Shown: one piece after another, positions 8,616 to 18,360 of the stretch
How positions within the stretch are numbered: the stretch's first letter is position 1
Layout of the letters: every line of letters starts with the position of its first letter
Translations under genes and position numbers: made by a program
Notes under the pieces: generated by a model
The model's database searches: none
The model's input: only the letters and a program-made list of their open reading frames with translations
What the model was told of the DNA's origin: nothing
NCBI RefSeq assembly: GCF_023155275.1
Contig: NZ_JALMUV010000059.1
Location: 1-38,075 of the forward strand
Direction: 5' to 3'
DNA from: Streptomyces rhizoryzae
Lineage (GTDB): Bacteria > Actinomycetota > Actinomycetes > Streptomycetales > Streptomycetaceae
DNA length: 38,075 nucleotides

Positions 8616-9307
8616 ACATCACCTTTGACGTCCCGCCGTTCTTCCGTGAGATGGCGCCGGTGGAGAGCGCGGAGGAGGCCCGGGCCGTGGTAGCCGAGCG
8701 GTTGGTGGGGAAGCTCGGGGACATCAGCGGAGAGGTCTTCGAAGAGTTGGCTTCCGCCTACGCCCTGGCTTCGTCGCTCCGTGAGGAGTCCGGCATCGTC
8801 TATGCGGCGAATTGCTTTGGCACGGTGAATGAAGAGGTGTCGGCCGGGACGTTGACGGTGGCTACGAGTCCGCTCGTGTACACCGACCCTGGTCTCGCCG
8901 TGGGCGGCATCGCGCGCATAGCCGCTCAACGCGGCGGGGAGGATGTTGCCGCCGAGGTGCTCGACCTACCGTGCGGGCCGGTGGCGGTGACCGTGCGGCA
9001 GGCCGTGGCGATGAGCATCCCGGCGGAGTTCGCCGAGGCAGCGGAGGACATCCCGGTCGAGACGGCCCAACTGCAGGCCTATCTGGCCGTGCCGGGGGGT
9101 CAGGAGCTCATCACCGTCACCTTCACCACGCCGAGCATCCGGCACTGGCCGCAGTACTGCGAGATCATGGTCGAGTTCCTGCACAGCATCCGCCTGACGC
9201 CGGCCGACGATACGGAACGGCAACCCACTGGCGCCGTCCCCTCCACGGTGTCGCCGGCGGCACCAGAGCCTTCCCGAGGGACTGGTGGGCCCACCCCCTT
9301 CGGATGA
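8612..9307 (+). CDS. Conserved-looking cytoplasmic protein at the end of the WXG locus
   Basis: A 231-residue acidic soluble protein starting at GTG 8612, overlapping the previous TGA by three bases. It has no signal peptide or membrane segment. Alternating strands and helices in the middle (ITVTFTTPSIRHWPQYCEIM) and the Pro/Ala/Thr-rich last 30 residues suggest a compact domain with a flexible tail. I do not recognise a named family. Similar proteins often sit beside WXG genes in Streptomyces, and a chaperone-like or immunity role would fit, but nothing in the sequence proves it. It is the last gene of the operon. Confidence 0.6.
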   Translation: MNITFDVPPFFREMAPVESAEEARAVVAERLVGKLGDISGEVFEELASAYALASSLREESGIVYAANCFGTVNEEVSAGTLTVATSPLVYTDPGLAVGGIARIAAQRGGEDVAAEVLDLPCGPVAVTVRQAVAMSIPAEFAEAAEDIPVETAQLQAYLAVPGGQELITVTFTTPSIRHWPQYCEIMVEFLHSIRLTPADDTERQPTGAVPSTVSPAAPEPSRGTGGPTPFG

Positions 9308-9796
9308 CTGTGGGTAACACTCCAAGTGCGAGCGGGCCCGCACGTCAGCCAGAGCTGGCAGGTTCTTTCACGGCGCGGTAGGCGCTGCCTTCGTCCTGAG
9401 CGATGACCTCGATCACCACCATCCCCGGGCCGGACAGGTGCCCTTCGATTACTCCCATGCCGAGGAGATGCAGCTGGACACCTGAGCCTGCCGCTGAAGG
9501 CGTGCACTACGAGTGCGGCCACGACTGTGAGCCGTATGGGCGGGTGTTCTCCGGTGTGCCGGTGGGGAAGATTGCCGAGTCTAAGCTGTGGAGCCCGTAC
9601 GACCCGGAGGCGCAGTACGGTCGTCAGGTGCTGCGCGGCTTCATCGTCGCGGAGGCGCCGTTCGTGCCGGGGCAGACGCGGGTGCCGGGGGCGGCAGACC
9701 GCAGTCGTCGGCGGTGCGCCAGGGCAGGCGGCCTGCCGCACCGCGATAGCAGTGGGCAGGCGGGACGCTCTGCGCTTGGTCACGACGCGGTGGGTG
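9308..9796. other. Gene-poor stretch with possible coding remnants
   Basis: About 490 bases lie between the WXG operon and the convergent acetyltransferase. Two short plus-strand stretches look somewhat protein-like: one around 9380-9485, ending DYSHAEEMQLDT before a stop, and another around 9505-9690 containing VHYECGHDCEPYGRVF. Neither has a convincing start, domain or full length, so they may be fragments of one decayed gene. I assign no function. Confidence 0.3.
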
Positions 9797-10369
9797 TCAT
9801 CCGTTGGCTGCCGCAGATCCCTCTGAGGCCCGCCACTCGTAATCCAGGACCGAGTACGTGATCGAGTCCCTCCACGCTCCGCGTACGAATACGTGCTCCC
9901 GGATGTGGCCTTCCTCCGTCATGCCGGCGCGTAGCAGGGTCTTGGCGGAGGCGGTGTTCAGCGGAGCGCGGGCGGCCCAGATGCGGTGCAGGCCAAGGTG
10001 GTTGAAGCCGAGGGCGCACATCAGGTGCACGGTTTCGGTGCCCAGGCCCACGCCCCAGGTGTACGGGCGCAGGGCGAAGCCGATGGTGGCGGCCTGCTGG
10101 GCGTGCGGGTCGAGTGCCAGGCGGGCATAGCCCACCAGACTCCTGTCCTTCTGGCGGACCACGCCGAGGGCGTATTCGGTGCGAGGTTGATCACCGGAGG
10201 AGGCGACGGAGCGGGAAACGATCTCCCCGACTTGTTCGCGAGTTCGCGGTTCGAAGCTCAGGTGGCGGGTGGCCTCGGCGTCGCCGTAGATGGCGTGCAC
10301 GGCATCCACGTCGCTGCTGGAGAGTTCGCGCAGCTGAAGCCGGGGGCCCGCGATGTCGACCGGGTGCAT
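9797..10369 (-). CDS. GNAT-family N-acetyltransferase, RimJ/RimL-like
   Basis: A 190-residue acetyl-CoA-dependent acetyltransferase. The N-terminus reads RLQLRELSSSDVDAVHAIYG, the usual RimJ/RimL opening. The acetyl-CoA-binding region is RPYTWGVGLGTETVHLMC at about residues 100-117, and the conserved C-terminal GLHRIWAARAPLNTASAKTL at about 128-147 is the hallmark of this subgroup. These enzymes acetylate protein N-termini or small amines; the substrate here is unknown. The gene is on the minus strand, 27 bases downstream of the regulator pseudogene, so it may once have been cotranscribed with it. Confidence 0.85.
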   Translation of the reverse strand: MHPVDIAGPRLQLRELSSSDVDAVHAIYGDAEATRHLSFEPRTREQVGEIVSRSVASSGDQPRTEYALGVVRQKDRSLVGYARLALDPHAQQAATIGFALRPYTWGVGLGTETVHLMCALGFNHLGLHRIWAARAPLNTASAKTLLRAGMTEEGHIREHVFVRGAWRDSITYSVLDYEWRASEGSAAANG

Positions 10370-10395
10370 GGTCGGGACCCTACCCGCAGGCGGTG

Positions 10396-11838
10396 TTACC
10401 TGGGCAGGGCGGCGACAGGGGCCGCTGTGAACGCCTCAATCTCCTCCCGTGCCGTGCGAGCTTCGGGTGCGGTGAGCCATCGGGGATCACGCAGCGCGGT
10501 GTGGACCTGCCGCACCGAGGCGACGATGCCGTTGATGCGCTGATCAGCGGGCAGATCGAGAACGGGCCGCATGGCTTCGTCGACGCCATCGAGAGTGCCG
10601 GCGCGGACGCGAGCAAGGGCAAGGTCGGTGTGTGCCCCGGCCTGGTCGCCGAACGCCCAGTCTTCGGGCTCCGCTTGGCGGTAGGCGGCGACGGCCGCTT
10701 CGGCCTGCTGTTCCGCCTAGGGGCGTCGGGCAGCCAGGCGGTGGCGTCGGCTGCGTAGTAGAGCTGGCGTGGGACGGGGAAGGTCATGATGCCGCCGAAC
10801 TCGTCCAGGTCGTCCGGGGAGGCCGCGTCGCGAGCCCGTTCGGCCTCGGCGAGGGCTTCCCGTACGGCTGCCGCATCGCCGAGTGCGGCTCCGGCACAGG
10901 CATGCAAGCAAGCAAGACAGCCATACGGCACTGGTACCGGTTACGCCTGTCACCTGGGAGATGCCGAGGCCAGCGTATTGGGAGGCTTCGTGGTGTCGGC
11001 CGGCCCAGTAGGCGATCAGGGATTGCAGGCCGCGGACCCAGGCGCGCATGGCGTGGTGGTCCGCGTTGTCCGCGCATACGTAGGCGGTGCGGGCCTGCGT
11101 CATCGCCGATCGCGGGTCGCCGAGGTCGTGGCTGGCCTTGGCGAGCATGCCGGAGGTGATGGCGGAGAGCAGGTACAGCTCGCGGGCCTGGGTCGGTCGG
11201 ACGCGGCCGTGTTCGAGGAAGTGGAAGGAGAGGTCCTGGACTTCGACGAGATCGCCGAGGAGGGTGGCCAGTGGTAGCCGGGGATAGGCGGCGGCGAGGC
11301 GACGTACTTCCTGATGGAGCTCGTCCAGGGTTTCGGGGCCTATGGTGCTGCCTTCTGCCATCGCGCTGAAGCGGAATGCACGACGAGCCGCCATGGCGAC
11401 CTGCCTCTCTAACGTGTCCCGGCCGGTGCTGTCGCCCGGAGCGGGACTGTTGGTGAACTCGATGCCGTCGAAGCCGCTGTTTCCTTCGGGGGGTTCGAAC
11501 GAGGAGGACGGCGGTCGTGTCGGCATGACGAGCCGAAGCCGGGTGCCGGCATCGGCTGCGGCACCGCTCTCCTCCGCCGGGCCGAGGAGGACGTCGACGG
11601 GGTATCGGAACATCGCCTCCAGTACCCGGCACAAAGCCGGGTATGGGCGAGTCTTGACCTCGCCGCCGTACCACCGCTCGAACTGCCGCTTCGACACCGT
11701 CAGACCGACCAGCGTCGGATCACGGTCCTGCTCGGCGAGTTCGTTGGCGATGCGCTCGAAGTGGAGCTTGAAGGTCTCGAACACCTGCCAGTGGCGGCTG
11801 GTGATCAACGTCCGTAGAAGAGTGGGCCTTTGAGCCAT
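10396..11838 (-). pseudogene. Large helix-turn-helix regulator with TPR-like repeats, two frameshifts
   Basis: The first frame starts at ATG 11838 behind GGGGGA and gives an N-terminal HTH domain (LVGLTVSKRQFERWYGGEVK) and a helical repeat region (residues 130-310), as in the large Streptomyces XRE-type regulators. Near 10915-10935, in a GCAAGCAAGCAAG run, the homologous sequence moves to a second frame (GDAAAVREALAEAERARDAA). Near 10715 it moves to a third (AEAAVAAYRQAEPEDWAFGD) that ends at 10396. Repaired, the protein would be about 480 residues. The indel in a short tandem run could be replication slippage or sequencing error. It diverges from an RsbW-like ATPase gene, a frequent Streptomyces pairing. 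Confidence 0.7.
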
Positions 11839-12084
11839 CAATCCCCCGATGGGTTCCGGTCGGCTCGTCGGTTCGACGGTAGCCCCGCAATGCCGCCATC
11901 CGGGAGCGAGAGCTGCCGTGTGCGGGGAGATGGCGGTGGAGACGGCGGCATCGTGACGGTACCCATGTCGCCCACGTCGTCAAGCCCGCATCAGACGTCG
12001 GCGCTCATGTCGTGGTGACGCGCGCCGCTTGGCCGTCAGGCTCGATGCCCGCCCTGAACGCGAGCGACGAGGTGGTGTTCCACC

Positions 12085-12594
12085 GTGCCAGCAGCAGGAG
12101 GAAGCGCAACGCAGCGACAGGCAGATTCACGTACCGAGCCCCGGAGCGCTGAGGCGAGGTGGAGTGGCGGTGGCCTGCCCCTGTGGCAAGAGCGAACCTT
12201 CCCTCACCGCGGCTCGTCCGTGAGCGAGGCACGGAAGTTCGCTACCGAGGCCCTGTCGGCCTGGGGAGTCCGGGACCGACTCGATGACGTGTGTCTGTGC
12301 CTGTCAGAGGTCGCCACCAACGCGCTCGTACATGCGAGCCCGCCCAGTTTCGGATTCCTGGCACGGCTGAACATCAGTGGCCCGGTGGTTCGACTGGAGG
12401 TTCACGACCAGGGGCCAGGCCGGCCCCGTCGAAGGCATCCGAATCTCGATGATCCCTCGGGCCGCGGCCTGCTCCTGGTTGACGAACTGGCCGACGAGTG
12501 GGGCGTGGATGACCAGCATGGCCTCGGTAAAACCGTCTGGCTCACCTTCAAGGTGACTGATCCTGCCTCGTGCACGCCCAATCGCGAGACCTGA
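12085..12594 (+). CDS. RsbW-like ATP-binding protein (HATPase_c, putative anti-sigma factor)
   Basis: A GHKL-fold ATPase of up to 169 residues. The core is CLCLSEVATNALVHASP (N-box with conserved Glu, Asn and Ala), VRLEVHDQGPGRPRRR (G1 box) and PSGRGLLLVDELADEWGV (G2 box), ending in KTVWLTFKV. Such proteins bind ATP and act as serine kinases or anti-sigma factors. Streptomyces has many, often next to large HTH regulators, as here. The start is uncertain: GTG 12085 has a GAGGTGG-like site upstream. A GTG at 12220 would cut off the RTFPHRGSSV segment that belongs to the domain. It is divergent from the regulator pseudogene, with about 250 bases between them. Confidence 0.75.
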   Translation: MPAAGGSATQRQADSRTEPRSAEARWSGGGLPLWQERTFPHRGSSVSEARKFATEALSAWGVRDRLDDVCLCLSEVATNALVHASPPSFGFLARLNISGPVVRLEVHDQGPGRPRRRHPNLDDPSGRGLLLVDELADEWGVDDQHGLGKTVWLTFKVTDPASCTPNRET

Positions 12595-12649
12595 CCTGAC
12601 CCACTTCGCCAACGCCAAGCACGAACTTCCCTGTAGGAAAGAGGCATTC

Positions 12650-14109
12650 ATGCCCAGAGCCCGACAGCTTTTATCACCCGGTCGTATCGTCATCCTTGGC
12701 GCGGGCCCCTGTGGTCTGGCGTGTGCGGATGAACTGGACCGGGTCGGCCACCACAACTGGACGTTGCTGGAGGCCATGCCCACCGTCGGAGGGCTTGCGT
12801 CTTCCGTGGTCGATCGCGCCGGCTTCACCTGGGACCTGGGTGGCCACGTGGTCTTCTCCCACTTCGGGGAGTTCGACCGGCTCCTGGGCGAGCTGTTCGC
12901 CCCGCATGAGCTGCTGCACCATGGCCGGTCCTCATACATCCGATTCCGCGACCGCTGGGTGCCCTACCCCTTCCAGCAGCACCTCCACTGCTTGCCGCAG
13001 GCCGACTCCGAAGCGTGCCTACAGTCTCTGACGCACGCCTGCCAACAGCGTGAGCAGACTCTGCCGACGGATACGGACTTCGCGACGTGGCTCCAGGCTC
13101 AGTACGGCAGTGGCCTCGTTGAGCGTTTCTTCGCTCCGTACAACACCAAGGTCTGGGCGATCTCACCCGAGAAGATGAGCGCAGGCTGGGTCGCGGAGCG
13201 AGTGGCACCGGTCGACCTCGACGAGATCCTGGCCGCCTTCTACGGCGTCAAGGCCCCCACGGCTCGGTGGGGACCGAACTCCACGTTCATCTTCCCCTCC
13301 GTCGGGGGGACCGGAGAGGTCTGGCGACGCCTGGGCGCCCGCCTTGGCAACCGAGTCCGCACCCGCACCCCGGCCGCATCGATTGACCTGGGCGCCTGCC
13401 ACGTGCGGCTGGAGAACGGGGAGGCAATGCCCTACGACCAGGTTGTTGCCACCCTGCCACTGGACCGACTGGTCGCCATGACGACGAGCCCATCCGACGT
13501 GCGGGAGGCGGCCCGCCGGCTGAAGCACACCACTGTCGCCATGGTCGGCCTCGGATATCGCTCGCCCACCCTGGACGAGCGGTCATGGTTCTACTTCCCC
13601 GAGGACGACGTGCCTTCTACCGCGCCACCAACTTCAGCAAGTACGCGCCGGCCAACGTCCCCGGCGCCGATACCACTGCCTTCAGCTCATGGATGACAGA
13701 GGTCTCCGTCATGCCCGGGACTCAGGTCAACCAGCGTGCCTTGGCGAAAGCCGCCGATGCTGCGCTGCGGCGACACCGCCTGGTCCCCGGGCTCGCCGAA
13801 CTGGCCACCGCTCACGTGGAGATGATCCCGTACGCCTACCCGATCCCCACCCTGGACCGGGACGAGGCGCTGGCGTTGACGATTCCATGGTTGGAAGGCC
13901 AAGCGATCTACCCTCGCGGCCGGTTCGGTACCTGGCGGTACGAGATCGGCAACATGGACCACGCGGTGAAGATGGGCATCGATATTGCCGCCGTCTGGTC
14001 ACGGGAGCCGCTGAGGAGCTTCTCGGCAGCCAGGACGCGGTTTCCGTGGGGAGCCGCTCATGACCGCCACCACGACGACGTCCGTCGCCTTCGCCGGGCA
14101 CGTCTTTGA
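12650..14109 (+). pseudogene. FAD/NAD(P)-binding oxidoreductase (UDP-galactopyranose mutase or PPO-like), one frameshift
   Basis: The first frame starts at ATG 12650 behind GGAAAGAGG. It shows the Rossmann fingerprint IVILGAGPCGLACADEL, then TVGGLASSV and DLGGHVVFSHFGEFDRLL, followed by WVPYPFQ, features of UDP-galactopyranose mutase/protoporphyrinogen-oxidase-like flavoproteins. At about 13612, after WFYFPEDDVP, the homologous sequence continues in the next frame (FYRATNFSKYAPANVPG) up to 14109. One missing base explains it. The joined protein is about 485 residues. The end overlaps the next gene by 50 bases. A TGA at 14061-14063 in a third frame would overlap that gene's ATG by three bases, so a second small indel is possible. 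As the first gene of a sugar-related operon it may act on a nucleotide sugar or sugar-linked product. Confidence 0.75.
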
Positions 14110-15145
14110 TGTCGAGGTGGATCAGGAGCTCGCCGTCGAACAGCGCACCCACCTGCACAACTTCGTCCCCGAGACCGCGCTGTCCCCACCCTGCGGACGT
14201 CTGACCGGCATCCGTGTCCGCCACAACCAGGAGCTGTTCGTAGACCGGGCCGCCCGCCTCCGGACGGTGCCAAGCCGGTGCGTCGAGCCGTTCCGTGGCG
14301 AACCGTACCTGTGGGCGCGGGTGGGTGACGTGGACTGGTGTCGCCCTCATGCCCGCTCGCACCTGTCCCAGGACCATCTCTACGCCCACGACTCCACCGG
14401 CCGCCTGCACGTCGTCCTTCACCCTGATGCCCACCGCGGAGAGCGCTATCTGCTGCGCGTCATCCGGGAAGTGGTGATGAGGTGCGGCGAAGAACGGGGC
14501 TGGGCCGCGTTCCACGCCGCCGCGGCGTCCGTCGAAGGGCACGGAGTGCTCATCGCCGGCCCGACCACGGCCGGCAAGACCACCGTGCTCGCCGCCCTCG
14601 CCTGCCACCGTGGCGCTGACCTGGTGGCCTCCGACCGCGCGATGCTCACTCAGAACGCGGCCGACGTCATCGGCGTCCCGCTGTCCATCCGCGTCGCCGG
14701 AGGCACGCTGTCCGCCCTGACGCCGCGCGAGGCCCTGCCACCGCACCGGGTGCTCCCTCGCACGTTCGGTACGGACCAGAAGGCGAGCTGCACCCCGCGG
14801 GACTTCGCCGCCGCCTTCGCAGCCCAGGTCCGCGAAGGCGCTCCACTGCGGCTCGCGCTTCTGCCCCGGCTTCTCGACGACGACACCCCGCTCAGCATCC
14901 GGCGCCTCCACGGCGAAACCGCACGTGCCGAGCTGGCCGCAACGTGCTGCACCCCGGACGACGAGGACTGGCTCCACCCGTGGTTCGCGCATCGGACCCG
15001 GTCGATAGAGGGGCTACGCGCTCAGGCCGGTCAGGTACTGGACGACCTGGTCGCGAACGTCCCGGTGTTCAGGGTCACTGCCGGCGTTCGCATTCCCCAC
15101 CTGCTGGAACGCCTCGCCGACACCGTTACCAGGAGGCTCTCGTGA
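14060..15145 (+). CDS. HPr-kinase-like P-loop protein
   Basis: A 361-residue protein. Residues 1-140 form an N-terminal domain I do not recognise. From about residue 148 the sequence follows the HprK-type kinase pattern: AAFHAAAASVEGHGVLIAGP (a His-rich strand), the Walker A GPTTAGKTT at 167-175, then ADLVASDRAML, where HprK has its acidic catalytic region. Related actinobacterial proteins occur in operons for peptide or sugar natural products, where members phosphorylate a peptide or small molecule. No HPr or precursor-peptide gene is visible here, so the substrate is unknown. It shares an ATGA-type junction with its neighbour downstream. Confidence 0.65.
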   Translation: MTATTTTSVAFAGHVFDVEVDQELAVEQRTHLHNFVPETALSPPCGRLTGIRVRHNQELFVDRAARLRTVPSRCVEPFRGEPYLWARVGDVDWCRPHARSHLSQDHLYAHDSTGRLHVVLHPDAHRGERYLLRVIREVVMRCGEERGWAAFHAAAASVEGHGVLIAGPTTAGKTTVLAALACHRGADLVASDRAMLTQNAADVIGVPLSIRVAGGTLSALTPREALPPHRVLPRTFGTDQKASCTPRDFAAAFAAQVREGAPLRLALLPRLLDDDTPLSIRRLHGETARAELAATCCTPDDEDWLHPWFAHRTRSIEGLRAQAGQVLDDLVANVPVFRVTAGVRIPHLLERLADTVTRRLS

Positions 15146-15717
15146 TACCGAAACGCATCGCCCTGGTAGGTCCCGTGGCCTCCGGAAAATCCACCCTCGC
15201 CGCCGAGATCGCCGGACACACCGGACTACCTCACCTGGACCTCGACAACCTGTTCTGGGGAGCGGGCTGGACGCCCATTGACACCATGACCTTCCAGAAC
15301 CGGGTCAGGGACGCGCTCGGCGCAGAGACCTGGATCGCCGACGGCAACTACAGCGGGGCTGTCGGTGAGATGCTGCTGGGCCACGCCGAGCTGGCGATCT
15401 GGCTCGACCTCCCCCTGCGCACCTGCCTGCCCCGGCTCCTCAAGCGCTCATTCCGACGAGCGGCTCGCGGCGAGGAGCTGTTCGCCGGCAACCGGGAGAC
15501 CTTCCGGCACCTGTTCGCCCGGGAGTCGATCCTCATCTGGGGCCCGGCCCATCACCACCATCACCGCCGCCGCTGGTACCACCACCTCGGCCCCAACAAG
15601 CCCCACGGGCTGCCCGTGCTGCGCCTCACCCGATCCACGGCGGTCGCACCGGCGCTCCGCGACCTCGGACTGCTGCCCGCAGCTACGAGGGCGGTGGCAC
15701 CGTGCGGCACACCGTGA
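15142..15717 (+). CDS. Small P-loop kinase, adenylate-kinase/FlaR-like
   Basis: A 191-residue protein starting at GTG 15142, with a perfect AGGAGG at 15131-15136 and overlapping the previous stop. The Walker A is GPVASGKSTLAAEIA at residues 10-24, followed by HLDLDNLFW and WIADGNYSG, the pattern of the 'DNA topology modulation FlaR-like' or shikimate-kinase-like P-loop group. A His-rich stretch (AHHHHHRRRWYHH) at residues 134-146 is unusual. It probably phosphorylates a small molecule or nucleoside made in the same operon. Confidence 0.7.
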   Translation: MIPKRIALVGPVASGKSTLAAEIAGHTGLPHLDLDNLFWGAGWTPIDTMTFQNRVRDALGAETWIADGNYSGAVGEMLLGHAELAIWLDLPLRTCLPRLLKRSFRRAARGEELFAGNRETFRHLFARESILIWGPAHHHHHRRRWYHHLGPNKPHGLPVLRLTRSTAVAPALRDLGLLPAATRAVAPCGTP

Positions 15718-16733
15718 TCGCCTCGGCCGTCCGCGTCCCCTGGCACAGCCACCACGGGGGCTACGACCGCCTCCTGGATTACCTGCCGGAAGTCGAGCGC
15801 ATCATCTCGCCACGGGGGGTCACAGGCCAGAAGATCGCAGCAGCAGCCCCTCACTGGCTACGCCGCCGTTGCCCCTTGCCCTTCTACCCGGCCGAGCACT
15901 TCGCCACGGATGTACGCGTCCTCGCCAGGCGCGGGCCCGCCCATGTCCTCTACGGTGACGAGCAGTTCTGGTTCTCCCGCCATCGACCGGGTCCCTCCGC
16001 CGTCACCTATCACCAGCCACCCGCACACCTGGCCCGCTTCATGCCGGCCACGAACTGGCGGCGACTCTCCGCACACGCAAGCCAGATCATCACTCTCGCC
16101 CCCGACCAGCGGGCCTTCTTCGCCGACCACCTGCCCGAGGAGCGCGTGCATCTGATCCCGCACGGCATCGACGTCGCCGCCTTCACGCCGGCAGGCGTAC
16201 CGGAGGCCACCCGACCACTGGTCCTGACTGTGGGGTGGTGGCTGCGTGATTGGGACGTACTGGACACGGTTCACGACCGGCTCCACCGCCGCCACGGCAA
16301 TAACATCGAGCTCGTCGTTGTCACCCGTCAGGGCAGCCAGCGCACCTGGCACCCGGCCGTGCGCGTGCTGGAAGGAATCAGCGAACTCGCCCTCATTCAG
16401 CTCTACCGTCGGGCCGCGGCCGTGCTCCTCCCTCTGACGGATGCAACCGCCAACAACGCACTCCTGGAAGCCCTGGCCTGCGGCACCCCGGTAGTCGCCA
16501 CCGACACCGGCGGCATCTCGTACTACACAGGCGACAGCCTGGCCGCCCTCCTCACACCACCCGGCGACGCATCTGGCACCGCCGAAGCCGTCGAAACCCT
16601 GCTCGGCGAACTCGGCACCGCCGCCCATGCCACACGACGTGCCACAGCCCGAGAGCGCGCCGAACTCTTCGCCTGGCCGCGCATCGCCGATCAAGTCCGC
16701 TCCGTCTACCGCCTGCTGAAGGACGAACGATGA
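15702..16733 (+). CDS. Glycosyltransferase family 4 (GT-B fold)
   Basis: A 343-residue cytoplasmic sugar transferase. The N-terminal Rossmann-like half contains SAVTYHQPPAHLARFM and ends with LIPHGIDVAAFTP, the usual GT4 linker. The C-terminal donor-binding half has LVLTVGWWLRDWD and the motif NNALLEALACGTPVVATDTG, with the E-x7-E pair of GT4 enzymes. Start GTG 15702 overlaps the preceding gene by 16 bases, and the stop overlaps the next ATG by four. Donor and acceptor cannot be deduced. With the flavoprotein and the GT2 enzyme it points to synthesis of a glycan or glycosylated product. Confidence 0.85.
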   Translation: MRHTVIASAVRVPWHSHHGGYDRLLDYLPEVERIISPRGVTGQKIAAAAPHWLRRRCPLPFYPAEHFATDVRVLARRGPAHVLYGDEQFWFSRHRPGPSAVTYHQPPAHLARFMPATNWRRLSAHASQIITLAPDQRAFFADHLPEERVHLIPHGIDVAAFTPAGVPEATRPLVLTVGWWLRDWDVLDTVHDRLHRRHGNNIELVVVTRQGSQRTWHPAVRVLEGISELALIQLYRRAAAVLLPLTDATANNALLEALACGTPVVATDTGGISYYTGDSLAALLTPPGDASGTAEAVETLLGELGTAAHATRRATARERAELFAWPRIADQVRSVYRLLKDER

Positions 16734-18322
16734 CGATCGCCGAACTCTGGCTCCACTACGCCGTTCCCATCTTGCTCGCCGTCCTGCTGGCCCGCGCCCT
16801 ATGGGCACTCATCGCAGTCGAACTCTGCGCCCGTTGGCTGCTGGACAACGCACACCGAGACCTTTCCCCGGCCGACGAGGACGGGCCGTGGCTGGTCGTC
16901 CTGCTGCCCATGCTCCGCGAGCAGGCCCTCGCCCCCGAGACGATCGCTGCCTTCACCGCCCTCGACTACCCGCGAGAACGGGCAGCGGTTGTCGCCATCA
17001 CCACCGAACGAGAAGACAACGCCCGCCGTCGCGACCGCGATCGCCTTCCGGCACTGGCGGCCATCAGCCACCTCACCGAGGCACAACTGCACGGGCTGTT
17101 CCCCCGCGCCCGCTGCGGCGACATCGCAGACCAGGTCAACGCCGCTCCCGGAGAGAAGCGCCTCCCCCTCCTCACCGAGCTCTACGACGCCGAACCTACG
17201 ACCCGAGAAACCGTCGCCACCCTTGCCGACAACCAACCGGCCGTCGGGCTGCGCCTGGTACACCTCCACCAGCCCGATACCGGCGGCCGCAAGGCCGGAC
17301 AACTCAACCACGCCGTCGAGCACCTCGACGAGATCCTCGGCCCCCTCGGCTGGCACGACGAGAACGACGCGGATGACACCTTCCTCTGCGTATACGACGC
17401 CGACGCCATCCCAGACGTCCGTACGCTGGCCTCCTTCGCCGAGACTGTCACTCGCCACAGAGCCCTCACCGGCCGGCCACCGTCCCTGATCCAGCAGCAG
17501 CGCCTGCCACTGCTCGGCCGCCGCCCCTTCCCGCCCGGCGCAACCGGCCTGCTCCTGGCGGGAGAATGGCTCTACCAGCTCCGCCGCTCACTCGGCATCG
17601 AGCTCGCCCGCATCCGCCTGACGCAATGGCTCACCACCACCCACGTTCCCAACCCCATTCGGGCACTGCTACGGCCAATGATCTACGGCGTCGGCTGTGG
17701 CATGACCGTCCATCTGCCGACAGTGCGAGACCTCGGTGGTTTCCCCGAACCCATGGAGGATCTCGGCACCGGCCACCGTCTTTCGCTCCTCGGTGCCGAC
17801 ATCGCACCTGCCCCCATCGCAGTCCTGGACGAGCCCTATACAGAGTCACGCGGCCTGACCAACCTCCACGCGCTCGCCTTCCTCACGTCAGCCCGGCCGG
17901 ACCGACATGCGAGAGCCGTCGCTCACCTACCGAGCGCCCTCTCCCCCATCGGCAAGGTGCTCCTGGTACTCCGGGAATGGGCCGACGAGGTCGCCTGGCT
18001 CACCGGTGCGCCGCTCATCGCTTCCGCGGTCATCTCCGCCTGCTGGTCCGGCCCCCTGTGCTTCGCGCTCGCCCTCGCGGGTGTCCTGCTACACGGCCCC
18101 ATCCTGACCGCCCGACTCATCAAGCTGGTCCCTGCTCTCCATGCCACGGTCATCCCCACGATCGGCCATATCGCTGCCGCCCCACGCCCCACACGCGCCG
18201 TGCGCGCGGAGCTGATCGCATGCAGCCCCAGCCAACCGTTCATCCGCCTCGCCGGCCCGTGGCGAATGATCCTGCGCCACATCACCGGACACTCGACCAC
18301 CTTCGGCAAGACTGAACGCTGA
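16730..18322 (+). CDS. Membrane-bound glycosyltransferase family 2
   Basis: A 530-residue protein with an N-terminal membrane helix (residues 10-32), a GT-A domain and C-terminal hydrophobic segments at about residues 420-470. The domain shows VVLLPMLREQ near the start, a KAGQLNHAVEHL motif where GT2 enzymes bind the nucleotide sugar, YDADAIPD as the metal-binding DxD-type motif, and EDLGTGHRLSLLG with the catalytic Asp. This layout matches processive or cellulose-synthase-like transferases, but the QxxRW motif is absent, so single-sugar transfer is more likely. It overlaps the GT4 gene by four bases. Confidence 0.8.
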   Translation: MTIAELWLHYAVPILLAVLLARALWALIAVELCARWLLDNAHRDLSPADEDGPWLVVLLPMLREQALAPETIAAFTALDYPRERAAVVAITTEREDNARRRDRDRLPALAAISHLTEAQLHGLFPRARCGDIADQVNAAPGEKRLPLLTELYDAEPTTRETVATLADNQPAVGLRLVHLHQPDTGGRKAGQLNHAVEHLDEILGPLGWHDENDADDTFLCVYDADAIPDVRTLASFAETVTRHRALTGRPPSLIQQQRLPLLGRRPFPPGATGLLLAGEWLYQLRRSLGIELARIRLTQWLTTTHVPNPIRALLRPMIYGVGCGMTVHLPTVRDLGGFPEPMEDLGTGHRLSLLGADIAPAPIAVLDEPYTESRGLTNLHALAFLTSARPDRHARAVAHLPSALSPIGKVLLVLREWADEVAWLTGAPLIASAVISACWSGPLCFALALAGVLLHGPILTARLIKLVPALHATVIPTIGHIAAAPRPTRAVRAELIACSPSQPFIRLAGPWRMILRHITGHSTTFGKTER

Positions 18323-18360
18323 AGCACCGCCCAATCCCGACAAGGAAGTTGGACCAGAAC

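Noticed and set aside
9403..9861. A 152-residue plus-strand ORF
   Set aside because: Its N-terminal and C-terminal thirds are low complexity and run antisense into the acetyltransferase. Only a middle fragment looks like a possible remnant.
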